Of a DNA stretch of 38,964 nucleotides, positions 26,321-34,170 are shown piece by piece. The first letter of the stretch is position 1. Every line of letters starts with the position of its first letter. This DNA comes from Oscillospiraceae bacterium (GTDB lineage Bacteria > Bacillota > Clostridia > Oscillospirales > Acutalibacteraceae). The DNA is taken from the NCBI GenBank assembly GCA_022508845.1, contig JAFLUL010000012.1, positions 1 through 38,964 of the forward strand, read 5' to 3'. Under the pieces are notes generated by a model. That model was given only the letters and a program-made list of their open reading frames with translations. It was not told the origin of the DNA and made no database searches. The translations under genes and the position numbers were made by a program.

Positions 26321-26350
26321 AAATGTATCAACAAAAAGGGAAGTTTAGCT

Positions 26351-27745
26351 ATGCTTTGTCAGAACTGTCACAATAAAGACGCGGACGTGCATTTGAGAAG
26401 GATAATAAACGGCGAATCCGCCGAGATGCACCTGTGCGCCGATTGCGCCAGAGCCCTCGGCTACGGAGCCGTTTTTTCGGGTTTTTCGTTTCCTACGGCA
26501 AAAACCTTGGGCGATATTTTCTCCGGCTCAGAGCTTACAAGCATAGGAAACAGAGTTCTCAGATGCGAAATCTGTTCTTTGAGCTTTGACGATATAGTTC
26601 GCTCCTCCCGTCCGGGCTGTCCTAATTGTTACCGTGTTTTTGCCGATAAGCTTATGCCGTATATCCGCGAGATCCACGGAAGAAGTATGTATAAGCCGGG
26701 CGAAGAGACCGCTGTGTTTGATGCAGGAGCGGGCGAAGAGAAGTGGTACAGAGAAAAAAAGAACCACAGCGATATAGTTATCGGCTCAACCGCGGTTATA
26801 ACCGCCGGTGTTGACGGTGTTCCGTTTCCCGCAAGGCTCACTCCATCTCAAAAAAGCTCTCTCGCCGTAAATATTCTTTCGTTGCTTAAAAATGTTGGCG
26901 ATGAGCTGAGCGTTTGCGATCCCGGAAGGTTATACCCCTATGAGATGGTGTCCTTTGCCGAGCGCGCGCTCATAACCCCCGAATTTGCCTCTGCAAGGGA
27001 GGGAGCGGTTATGGCCTTTTCAAAGGACGAGAGGGTTTGCGTTATGCTCTGCGATGAAGACCATATTAAGATCCGCACCTGCGTTGGAGGACTTTCTCCC
27101 GAAGGAGCATTCAGCAAGGCAAAAAAATACCGTGACGCAGTAAACGCCGGAATTCCGCTTGCGTTTTCGCCAAGGCTCGGCTATCTCAATCAAAGCCCCT
27201 CCCGCCTCGGAACCGCGCTGAGAGCCTCCGTTATAATGCATCTCCCCGTCCTCTCAAAAACAGGAGAGATACCCGCTTTGTCGTCTATGATATCAAAGCT
27301 GGGACTTTCGGTAACAGGCGTTGACGGCAGCTCTCTTAATGCCAGCGCGGATATGTTTCGCATTTCAAACACCTTAACTATGGGCATAAGCGCGTCGCAG
27401 GTTCTGGCAAACCTCAAGGCTTTCTGCCTTCAGCTTGAAACGAAGGAGCGTGCCGCCGCCGAGGAATATGTTAAGGATATATCCGTTCGCGACCGCATAA
27501 ACAGAGCGGCGTCCCTGCTGTCCGGTGCGGTGCTGCTCACTTCCTCCGAAATGAACGAAATGCTCTCCTGGATAAGGCTCGGTTCGGTTTACGGACTTTG
27601 TCCGTTTGATATAAGCGATATAAACGAGCTTTTTTTCACTCTCCAGAGCGCGAGCGTAAACACCATTGCCGGGGCAAAGCTCAATAGAAGCGAACGGGAT
27701 GAATTAAGGGCGCGCCTTGTTCGCAAAAAATTATTTTCCGAATAA
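26351..27745 (+). CDS. McsA-McsB fusion: zinc fingers joined to a degenerate protein-arginine kinase domain
   Basis: In this 464-residue protein residues 1-115 match McsA. The first zinc finger has Cys3, Cys6, Cys29 and Cys32 (LCQNCHN, HLCADCA) and the second Cys72, Cys75, Cys90 and Cys93 (GCPNCYRVF); MPYIREIHG follows. The usual McsA UVR tail is absent, and residues 130-464 match McsB (protein-arginine kinase) throughout, for example DEDHIKIR, GTALRASVIMHLP and RISNTLTMG. In McsB the motif SSRIRLARN binds ATP phosphates; here residues 145-153 read GSTAVITAG, with all three Arg gone. The Arg after DEDHI is Lys240, the TSCPTN cysteine is Ser282, and a later RG motif reads TG. Glu236 and the C-terminal RDxxRA motif (449-454) are kept. 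I infer a pseudokinase adaptor for ClpC; clpC is next. Confidence 0.85.
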   Translation: MLCQNCHNKDADVHLRRIINGESAEMHLCADCARALGYGAVFSGFSFPTAKTLGDIFSGSELTSIGNRVLRCEICSLSFDDIVRSSRPGCPNCYRVFADKLMPYIREIHGRSMYKPGEETAVFDAGAGEEKWYREKKNHSDIVIGSTAVITAGVDGVPFPARLTPSQKSSLAVNILSLLKNVGDELSVCDPGRLYPYEMVSFAERALITPEFASAREGAVMAFSKDERVCVMLCDEDHIKIRTCVGGLSPEGAFSKAKKYRDAVNAGIPLAFSPRLGYLNQSPSRLGTALRASVIMHLPVLSKTGEIPALSSMISKLGLSVTGVDGSSLNASADMFRISNTLTMGISASQVLANLKAFCLQLETKERAAAEEYVKDISVRDRINRAASLLSGAVLLTSSEMNEMLSWIRLGSVYGLCPFDISDINELFFTLQSASVNTIAGAKLNRSERDELRARLVRKKLFSE

Positions 27746-27769
27746 AAATAAGCAAAATTTCGTATACTG

Positions 27770-27797
27770 AAAGCAGTGAGTTTCACTGCTTTTTTTC
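27770..27797 (+). terminator. Terminator or attenuator between mcsAB and clpC
   Basis: A 10-bp perfect stem (27770-27779 with 27783-27792), a 3-base loop and a T run lie 18 bases before the clpC start. Transcription from mcsAB to clpC should be partly cut here. A TATACT hexamer at 27763-27768 could be a -10 for clpC, though no good -35 was found. Confidence 0.7.
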
Positions 27798-27814
27798 ATT
27801 TACGGAGGATAAAA

Positions 27815-30226
27815 ATGTATCAGTTTACGGGATTTACCGAAAAGGCGAACGCCGTTTTGAACGAGGCGTTTTTTATTGCCGAAAGCTACGGCCATACTTA
27901 CGTCGGAACCGAGCATCTTCTGGCAGCTCTCTGCGCCGATGCGGGCAGCGTGTCGGGAGCGGCTCTTAAAAACAGGGGCATAACTCCCGCCGCAGTCAAT
28001 GCAAAAATTGCCCTTGCAGTCGGATCCGGCATACCCACTTCTCTCACCGAGGAGGATGTTACTCCGAGACTCAAAAAAACCGTGAGCTCTGCTCTCACTC
28101 TCTCTTCAAAAGATGAGCTCGGCGCGGGAACAGGGCATCTTCTGAGCGCGCTGCTCTCGGATAAGCGCTCAGCCGCAGCTCGCATAATAACCGAGCTCGG
28201 CGTTTCTCCCGCGCTGCTCATTGCCGATCTGCATTCGGGCTTTAAGAGCGTTGATACAATTATCAGGGAGCCTTCAAAAAAGAAGGAGTTTCCAACCCTC
28301 GAAAAATACGCCGCCGACCTCACTTCTTTTGTCAGAAACGGCAGGGCGGATCCGGTTGTGTGCCGCGATAAGGAAATAGGCAGAGTTATAAGAATTCTCT
28401 GCCGCCGATCAAAAAACAATCCCTGCCTCATAGGCGAGCCGGGGGTTGGCAAAACTGCAATCGCAGAGGGGCTTGCCGCAAGGATAGTTTCGGGAGATGT
28501 GCCCGATATGCTGAGGGATAAATCGGTTTATTCCCTTGAGCTTAATTCTATGGTTGCCGGTGCAAAATATCGGGGCGATTTCGAAGAGCGCATAAAAAAC
28601 GTTATAAACGAGGTAACTTCATCCGGCAAGGTGATTTTGTTTATCGACGAGCTGCACAATATAATCGGCGCAGGCTCGGCGGAGGGAGCCGTTGACGCCG
28701 CAAATATCTTAAAGCCCGCCCTCGCAAGAGGGGAAATTCGCATCATAGGCGCAACAACGCTCGATGAATACCGCAAAACGATTGAAAAGGATGCAGCTCT
28801 TGAACGCCGCTTTCAAACCGTTACTGTTGAGGAGCCTTCCGAGGAAAGAACAATTGAAATACTGCGCTCGCTGAAGGCAAAGTATGAGGAATTCCATGGC
28901 TGCGTTATTGAGGACGATGCAATAAAATCGAGCGTTGAGCTTTCTTCGCGCTATCTCTGCGGCCGTTTTTTGCCCGATAAGGCAATTGATCTTCTCGATG
29001 AGGCGGCTGCAAAGAAAAATTTATTAAACAGCGAAAAGCCCGGCAGTCTGAAGCTCCTTGAAAGGCAGCTTCGTGAGGCTCAGGAAAAAAAGCTCGGCGC
29101 GGTGAACTCGCAGGACTATGTTCTTGCCGCTAAAACAAGGGAAAAGGAGCTGAGTATTGCCTGTGAGCTTGCGGCGGCGGACGAAAAATGGGATAACGAA
29201 AAAAATTCTGCCGAAAAAAGAGTAACCGCTCAGGATATTGCCTCGGTTCTCAGCGAACAAACGGGTATCCCCACCGAAAGTTTGCAGCAGGGCGAAAGGG
29301 AGAGGCTTATTGACCTTGAAAGCCGCCTCGAAGAATATGTTATAGGTCAAAAAAAGGCAATAAGTGCGGTTTCATACGCCATAAGGCGAGCAAGAACCGG
29401 TCTTTCCGATCCGAAAAGACCTATGGGCGTTTTCTTTTTCTGCGGCCCCACTGGCGTTGGAAAAACCGAGCTTGCAAAGGCTCTGGCTCAATGCGTTTTT
29501 CAGGATGAAAAGGCGCTTATAAGGGTCGATATGTCCGAATACAGTGAAAGCCACTCCGTTTCCCGGCTCTTCGGTTCGCCTCCGGGATATGTTGGCTATG
29601 ATGAGGGCGGCTATCTCACCGAGCAAATTCGCCGCAGACCGTATAGCGTTCTTCTCTTTGATGAAACCGAAAAGGCCCATCCGGACGTTTTCAATTCTAT
29701 TCTTCAAATTCTTGAGGAGGGTATGTTCACCTCCTCATCGGGCAAAACTGTGAACTGCCGTAACTGCATTGTTATTATGACCTCAAACGCCGGCGACAGG
29801 TTTGTTTCGGATGCTCTTCCGCTGCTCGGATTTAATTCGGATGATAAGGGTTCGTCCGACGCCGCCGGAAACGCCGTTAAAAATGAGCTTAAAAAAATAT
29901 TCCGTCCGGAATTCTTAAACAGAATAGACGAAATAGTGGTATTTAATAAGCTGTCGCAGGATGACCTTATGCTCATAACGAAAAAAATGCTCTCGCTGCT
30001 TTGCAGCAGAGCAAAAAAAACCGGAATTGAGCTTGAATATACCGATGCCCTTGTCAGACATATAGTTTCGAGCTGTTCTTCCGGCGTTTACGGGGCAAGA
30101 CCTCTTCGCCGCTTCATAACTTCCCATATCGAAAACCCTCTCGCGGAGCTTTTGCTCTCAGCCGAACCGGTAACAAAAGTAAAGGCGGATATTGAAGATG
30201 GGAAGATAAGCTTGATTAATGCTTAA
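27815..30226 (+). CDS. clpC: ATP-dependent Clp protease ATP-binding subunit ClpC
   Basis: This 803-residue AAA+ unfoldase feeds proteins to ClpP. Two Clp N repeats (about 1-145) come first, then D1 with Walker [10 protein letters not shown] and Walker [11 protein letters not shown] short coiled M-domain follows (about 405-460), then D2 with GPTGVGKTE and [11 protein letters not shown]. The ClpP-binding loop is LGF (671-673). Length and order are those of ClpC. In B. subtilis ClpC two N-domain glutamates, in GTEH motifs, hold phosphoarginine. Here the first is kept (Glu33 in GTEH) but the second is Gly107 (GTGH). The ATG at 27815 is chosen for ACGGAGG 7 bases upstream. The upstream gene is the McsA-McsB fusion. 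Confidence 0.93.
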   Translation: MYQFTGFTEKANAVLNEAFFIAESYGHTYVGTEHLLAALCADAGSVSGAALKNRGITPAAVNAKIALAVGSGIPTSLTEEDVTPRLKKTVSSALTLSSKDELGAGTGHLLSALLSDKRSAAARIITELGVSPALLIADLHSGFKSVDTIIREPSKKKEFPTLEKYAADLTSFVRNGRADPVVCRDKEIGRVIRILCRRSKNNPCLIGEPGVGKTAIAEGLAARIVSGDVPDMLRDKSVYSLELNSMVAGAKYRGDFEERIKNVINEVTSSGKVILFIDELHNIIGAGSAEGAVDAANILKPALARGEIRIIGATTLDEYRKTIEKDAALERRFQTVTVEEPSEERTIEILRSLKAKYEEFHGCVIEDDAIKSSVELSSRYLCGRFLPDKAIDLLDEAAAKKNLLNSEKPGSLKLLERQLREAQEKKLGAVNSQDYVLAAKTREKELSIACELAAADEKWDNEKNSAEKRVTAQDIASVLSEQTGIPTESLQQGERERLIDLESRLEEYVIGQKKAISAVSYAIRRARTGLSDPKRPMGVFFFCGPTGVGKTELAKALAQCVFQDEKALIRVDMSEYSESHSVSRLFGSPPGYVGYDEGGYLTEQIRRRPYSVLLFDETEKAHPDVFNSILQILEEGMFTSSSGKTVNCRNCIVIMTSNAGDRFVSDALPLLGFNSDDKGSSDAAGNAVKNELKKIFRPEFLNRIDEIVVFNKLSQDDLMLITKKMLSLLCSRAKKTGIELEYTDALVRHIVSSCSSGVYGARPLRRFITSHIENPLAELLLSAEPVTKVKADIEDGKISLINA

Positions 30227-30230
30227 TGAG

Positions 30231-30323
30231 TGCGGAGAGTGGAGTTAATTATAAGTTTTTGATTGATTACTCATCAATACTACTATTTAACTCCGCTCTT
30301 TAAACTAAAAACAACTCCACTCT
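30231..30323. terminator. Inverted-repeat region between convergent clpC and activase genes
   Basis: AGAGTGGAGTT (30235-30245) can pair with AACTCCGCTCT (30288-30298, one G-U) or perfectly with AACTCCACTCT (30313-30323). The third copy touches the stop codon of the activase gene. It is probably a terminator serving both strands, but U-tracts are short. Confidence 0.4.
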
Positions 30324-31267
30324 CAACAATTTCCGCACCTGCTCCCAATGCTCCCTATTTTGTTCCCGTCAAGATAGATAGCCGTAAGCGCGCAGCGGTT
30401 TTCGCAGCCGGAGCAAATTTCGCTTTGGCTGTTCCAGTCACCGGAGGTTTTCCCTTTTCCTTTAAATAGAGATTCCTTTCCCGTTTTTTCGCGGTTTTCC
30501 TTTGCGAGTATTGCCGCGCCCCACGCCCCCATTACATTATAATAAGGGGGAATAATAATATCCGTTTCAAGCTCCCTCTTAAACGCTCTGACAATTCCGG
30601 AATTTGCCGCAACGCCGCCCTGAAAAATAACGGGCGGCTCTATATTTTTGCCCGAGCAGAGGTTGTTTATAAAATTTCTCACAAGCGAATCGCACAGCCC
30701 CGCTAAAATATCCTCCGTTTTTGCTCCCTCTTGCTGCTTGTGTATCATATCGCTCTCGGCAAAAACCGCGCAGCGGCCTGCTATGCTGCAAGGGGAGGTG
30801 CTCTTTTTGGCCTCTTCACCTATGTTTTGAACCTCCATTCCGAGGCGACCCGCCTGTCTGTCAAGAAATGAGCCTGTTCCCGCCGCGCAAACTGTGTTCA
30901 TATTAAAATCGGTTATTATGCCGTCCTCAATAAAAATAATTTTTGAGTCCTGTCCGCCTATTTCCAAAACGGTGCGAACGTCCGGCATAGCCTCAACCGC
31001 CGCAACGCCGTGGGCGGTTATTTCGTTTTTAACAACGTCTGCTCCCGTTACCGCCGCGGCTATGCCTCTTCCGCTGCCGGTAGTCCCCGCGCCGAGAATT
31101 TCAATATCCCTTTCGCCTGAAAATATCGTGTTTATTCCGCTTGTAACCGAATTTACCGGATCGCCGTTCGTTCGGATATAGAGCTTTTTATATATGCTTT
31201 TGTTCGGGTGCATAAGAACGATGTCAGTGCTTATTGAGCCAACGTCTATTCCGATATACATTTCCAT
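30323..31267 (-). CDS. Acyl-CoA dehydratase activator, HgdC/BcrAD-BadFG ATPase family
   Basis: This 314-residue protein has the ASKHA ATPase fold: GIDVGSISTD (6-15), EIGGQDSK and the GG(V)AANSG region. In HgdC, Cys127 and Cys166 hold a [4Fe-4S] cluster at the dimer interface. Here Cys127 (NTVCAAGTGS) and Cys166 (GRCAVFAESD) match exactly. The activator uses ATP to inject one electron into a 2-hydroxyacyl-CoA dehydratase. An added tail (285-314) carries CSGCENRC and CGNC, five cysteines that could bind a further cluster or zinc. That tail resembles the linker of the large activase/dehydratase fusion proteins. The upstream dehydratase stop is one base from its start. The substrate is unknown. 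Confidence 0.85.
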   Translation of the reverse strand: MEMYIGIDVGSISTDIVLMHPNKSIYKKLYIRTNGDPVNSVTSGINTIFSGERDIEILGAGTTGSGRGIAAAVTGADVVKNEITAHGVAAVEAMPDVRTVLEIGGQDSKIIFIEDGIITDFNMNTVCAAGTGSFLDRQAGRLGMEVQNIGEEAKKSTSPCSIAGRCAVFAESDMIHKQQEGAKTEDILAGLCDSLVRNFINNLCSGKNIEPPVIFQGGVAANSGIVRAFKRELETDIIIPPYYNVMGAWGAAILAKENREKTGKESLFKGKGKTSGDWNSQSEICSGCENRCALTAIYLDGNKIGSIGSRCGNC

Positions 31268-31268
31268 T

Positions 31269-32333
31269 TTATGCGTTTTTCCTTCTCTCTATCATTTGCG
31301 TAAACGCTTCAAGCCTTGTAATAAAGCCCGCCTCCGCGCTCTGCTCGTCCATAACTATGCTCAGCACAGGCTTTTTATATCTCTTTGAGACCTCGGGAAG
31401 AATGTTTCTTGCAACGCTCTCGGGCATGCAGTTCAGCGGATAAAGCTCAATTATTCCGTCAAACCCCTCTTTTGCCCAGCTTGCAGCATTTTCAACGGTC
31501 TCTTTTGCAAAGCCTCCTATTTTGTGCGGCAAAAAATCCGCCGCGGCATTTTCCCGGTTACCGCCGTTAATTTTCAGCTTATCGCGAAGCCAGGTGCTTA
31601 TGCTCATACTGCACCTTGTGTATGCGCCCATACTGCCAAGCAGCTTTTGAATATTTTTATTCATAAAAGGGTCAATAATCGTGTATATATCCCCCGCAAT
31701 GCCTATTTTAAGCGGCGGCGTTCTGTCCGCCTTAACGCAGTTTATTTCGTCTATGGCATTTTTTGCCGTTTGCATCAGAGACGTCAGCGACGGCGAAGCC
31801 TGCATTTTTTTATTTATTTCTTCCTCAAACGCTTCAAGCTCCTTTATTTTATAATTGTTTATAAGCTCGGCGCGTTTGTCGCAGAGGGCCTGTTCATATT
31901 CATCCAAAATGCCCGCACATTTTATTCCCTCCGGAATAAGGAAAACCTGTTTTTTCAGAGAGGTTTTTGTTGCGCAGCGGAGCATATTTTTAACGTCTCT
32001 TATCCCCGATAAATCATATTCGGGAGCAATAACCTCCATCTTTATTCCGCTCTGCTTAAAAATAAGGCGAAATGCCTCGGCAAAATAGCCGAAGCTGCAT
32101 GGTCCCCTCCCGCCCAAAAACAGAGCCGTGTCCGCTCCGTTTTCATAGCTCTCCAAAAAATTTCCCAAAACGACCTTCATGGGAAGGCAGGCGTCCGGCG
32201 GGGCGTATTTTACTCCGAGCTTAACCGTTTTTTCGGTTGTTGGAAGGGGAGAGGCAAAGCTGCCGCCGACCTCTCTCATATACGCGCTCAGAAGAACCGA
32301 TAGCTTTCCGAGATTGGGAAAGGCGAGAGTCAT
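31269..32333 (-). CDS. 2-hydroxyacyl-CoA dehydratase-like subunit (HgdB-related)
   Basis: This 354-residue protein is related to the dehydratase component D family. Visible segments are YAPPDACLPMKVVLGN (around 43-58), LGGRGPCSFGY, LRCATKTS and, near the C-terminus, IIELYPLNCMPES and DEQSAEAGFITRLEAF. Cysteines in these segments are candidates for the [4Fe-4S] cluster. The last motif is shared with the next gene upstream, so the two are paralogues. AAGGAT lies about 10 bases before the ATG. It is followed one base later by the activase, so the two proteins probably form one electron-transfer system. Which 2-hydroxyacyl or other substrate it acts on cannot be told. Confidence 0.75.
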   Translation of the reverse strand: MTLAFPNLGKLSVLLSAYMREVGGSFASPLPTTEKTVKLGVKYAPPDACLPMKVVLGNFLESYENGADTALFLGGRGPCSFGYFAEAFRLIFKQSGIKMEVIAPEYDLSGIRDVKNMLRCATKTSLKKQVFLIPEGIKCAGILDEYEQALCDKRAELINNYKIKELEAFEEEINKKMQASPSLTSLMQTAKNAIDEINCVKADRTPPLKIGIAGDIYTIIDPFMNKNIQKLLGSMGAYTRCSMSISTWLRDKLKINGGNRENAAADFLPHKIGGFAKETVENAASWAKEGFDGIIELYPLNCMPESVARNILPEVSKRYKKPVLSIVMDEQSAEAGFITRLEAFTQMIERRKNA

Positions 32334-32344
32334 AGTATCACATC

Positions 32345-32493
32345 CTTAATTATAAGTCCAGATTCGTAATGTGTAATTCGGTATTATTATCTGATAGTAA
32401 AATTCAGGTTGTAATTTTAGTAAATACTGAAATTTGAAATAAAACATATTTAATCAACAATCGCTGTGTTTTTTCCGAAATTCGGAATTAAAA
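32345..32493. repeat. Dispersed intergenic repeat, copy D
   Basis: The left end is ATTCGTAATGTGTAATTCGG and the middle ATAGTAAAA (as copy B). Then come AACAATCGCTGTGTT and a right end CCGAAATTCGGAATTAAAA (as copies A and C). It lies between two genes of the minus-strand dehydratase operon. Confidence 0.6.
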
Positions 32494-32511
32494 CTGTTTG
32501 CTCCTCGTGTC

Positions 32512-33411
32512 TTACCGCATTTTCCTAAACTCCATACAGTCCCTGAAAGCTTCAAGCCTTGTGTTTAGTCCCGCTTCGGCGGTGTGTTCGTCAAGGCTGA
32601 GGGTAAGCGAGGGGATTTTTCCGTGCTGTTTTAAGTATTCCCTGCAAAAATCTGTTGAGAGCGCGTCCGTTCCGCAGCCGAATGAACTGAGGAATATAAC
32701 TCCGTCGGCGGCCTTATTGTCAGCAATATATTTTGTGAAACCGAAGCTTTTCTGCGCCGAATTCCAAAAAGGGCGTTTGAAGCCCGTGTTTTCGGCAAAC
32801 TCCGATATTCTCTTTTTTCGGAATGTATCCGGGGTGATAAATGAAACGTCCAGTTTTTTCAGCCGCTCTTCCATATCCATATTGAGCTTATTATCTCCCA
32901 GCATATAGCTGTGGCCTATGAGAGCAACCTTGAATTCTCTCTTTTGGGGCTCGGCGTTTTCGGGCTTTCGGCCTTTTTCGACGGCTCTGAGAGCTTTTTT
33001 TGTCTGAACGCTGCCAAAGCCCATTTCCCTTGCGGCGTCTGAGAGCATTTTTTTTGAGTTTCCGTTTAATCGCGGAGAAACCGTTTTCTGCATACTTCCT
33101 GCGAAGGTGTTTTTCAGCATGGAATTAAGTCCTATGCTCTTTGGGCAGGTAAAGCAATTCTTGTTTGTTTTTCTTATCTCGGGCAAAAAAATATAGTCAG
33201 GATTTCTCTCAATAAGATTTTTAACGTGCCCGAACGCAGTTTTAACCGGCAGACAAAGGTCGGAGGAAGCGCACTTTATGCCCTCTGCAAGAATCTTTTC
33301 ATCTGTTTTCGGTGACAGGACTACCTCTGTTCCAAGCCCCTCAAAAAAGCTCTTCCAAAGCTGTCCGTATTCAAAATAATACATTGAACGGGGTATTCCA
33401 ACCGTTTTCAT
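32512..33411 (-). CDS. 2-hydroxyacyl-CoA dehydratase-like protein (DUF2229-type)
   Basis: This 299-residue protein starts with MKTVGIPRSMYYFEYGQLW, the usual opening of DUF2229/acyl-CoA dehydratase-related proteins. It contains KCASSDLCLPVKTAFGH, NKNCFTCPK and FLSSFGCGTDA, and ends DEHTAEAGLNTRLEAF, nearly the same as the downstream paralogue. The conserved cysteines suggest an Fe-S cluster. I chose the ATG at 33411 on family grounds; an in-frame ATG at 33435 is possible, and neither has a strong ribosome binding site. It is the first gene of the three-gene minus operon, separated from the second by repeat copy D. In many Firmicutes these domains are fused into one long protein with the activase. 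Confidence 0.7.
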   Translation of the reverse strand: MKTVGIPRSMYYFEYGQLWKSFFEGLGTEVVLSPKTDEKILAEGIKCASSDLCLPVKTAFGHVKNLIERNPDYIFLPEIRKTNKNCFTCPKSIGLNSMLKNTFAGSMQKTVSPRLNGNSKKMLSDAAREMGFGSVQTKKALRAVEKGRKPENAEPQKREFKVALIGHSYMLGDNKLNMDMEERLKKLDVSFITPDTFRKKRISEFAENTGFKRPFWNSAQKSFGFTKYIADNKAADGVIFLSSFGCGTDALSTDFCREYLKQHGKIPSLTLSLDEHTAEAGLNTRLEAFRDCMEFRKMR

Positions 33412-33480
33412 CCGCTTATCATCTGCCTGAATCATAATATTTACAATTTTGTAATAAATAAAAAAAACTTGATATAAATC

Positions 33481-33509
33481 TTGTGTTATCAAATTTTTTG
33501 TGATATAAC
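33481..33509 (+). promoter_or_regulatory. Promoter of the small membrane protein gene
   Basis: TTGTGT (33481-33486) and TATAAC (33504-33509) are 17 bases apart, 63 bases before the ATG at 33573. The minus-strand dehydratase operon starts within 100 bases in the other direction. Confidence 0.4.
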
Positions 33510-33572
33510 TATAACATCTGCAACCTGGGAAAAATTATATGCAGACAAAAAAAGTGCTCCGGAACTGAGAAT

Positions 33573-34121
33573 ATGGCCGATAAACGAAGTTTCTTAAAAA
33601 AAGGATATCTGAGCTATTTTGTTAAAAACGCCGCCGGAGAATATATTTACACAGGCAGTCACTACAGCCTTGAAAATAATAATTACGGCGGTTTTGCAGC
33701 TCGTGTTTGCGTTTTTTGCGCCGTGGGGCTTATATCGGCAGTATTGTCCGGGATAATTCCCGCCCCCGGAATGCTCAATTGCTTTTATGTGATCATTCCG
33801 TTTATTCTCGAAATATCCCTTACTTTCAGCGTTGTTTGGGCGGCGGTCAGGTTTTTATCCAATAAAAAACCGCTTAGAGAATACATTTATGACGCAACTA
33901 TAAAGGCTCTTCCGGTCAGATCGCTTTTTGCCGCAATATTTTCTCTTGTTGGTATTATAAGCGAAACAGTCTTTATTATTCTGAACGGTTTCGGCGAAAA
34001 AACGCTCTGGTGCATTTGCCTTTATTTCTTGAAGGCTGCCTCAGCCGCTTCAATGCTTCTGATACGCCGATTTGTTCAAAAATCCGTCTGGATAAAATCA
34101 GACAAACAATCTCTAATATAA
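33573..34121 (+). CDS. Hypothetical four-pass membrane protein
   Basis: I do not recognise this 182-residue protein. A polar N-terminal part (about 38 residues, rich in Tyr and Gly) precedes four hydrophobic segments at about 41-62, 70-93, 114-137 and 143-163. The last residues are basic. No catalytic motif is visible. A weak site, GGAACTGAGA, precedes the ATG. It lies 49 bases before the ABC-importer binding-protein gene and could be cotranscribed with it, but nothing in the sequence ties it to transport. Confidence 0.6.
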   Translation: MADKRSFLKKGYLSYFVKNAAGEYIYTGSHYSLENNNYGGFAARVCVFCAVGLISAVLSGIIPAPGMLNCFYVIIPFILEISLTFSVVWAAVRFLSNKKPLREYIYDATIKALPVRSLFAAIFSLVGIISETVFIILNGFGEKTLWCICLYFLKAASAASMLLIRRFVQKSVWIKSDKQSLI

Positions 34122-34170
34122 TTTCGGGCAAAACCGATTTTATAAAATAAACTCAAAGGAGAGAATTCCA

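Larger units (their letters stand above)
26108..26350. other. Gap between dockerin remnant and mcsAB, no gene seen
   Basis: No coding frame with a site is visible here. The gap holds T/A-rich sequence, a C-rich CCCCCATCCC run (about 26213-26230), two 30-base direct repeats (26223-26282) and the promoter at 26293-26320. No CtsR heptad repeat (GGTCAAA type) and no CIRCE element was found. Confidence 0.6.

Noticed and set aside
26108-26350. CtsR box or CIRCE before mcsAB
   Set aside because: I looked for GGTCAAA direct repeats and the TTAGCACTC inverted repeat and found neither here or before clpC.
31524-32012. Plus-strand open frame opposite the dehydratase subunit
   Set aside because: It is composed of basic and aromatic residues typical of reverse-frame artefacts, and lies inside a conserved gene.
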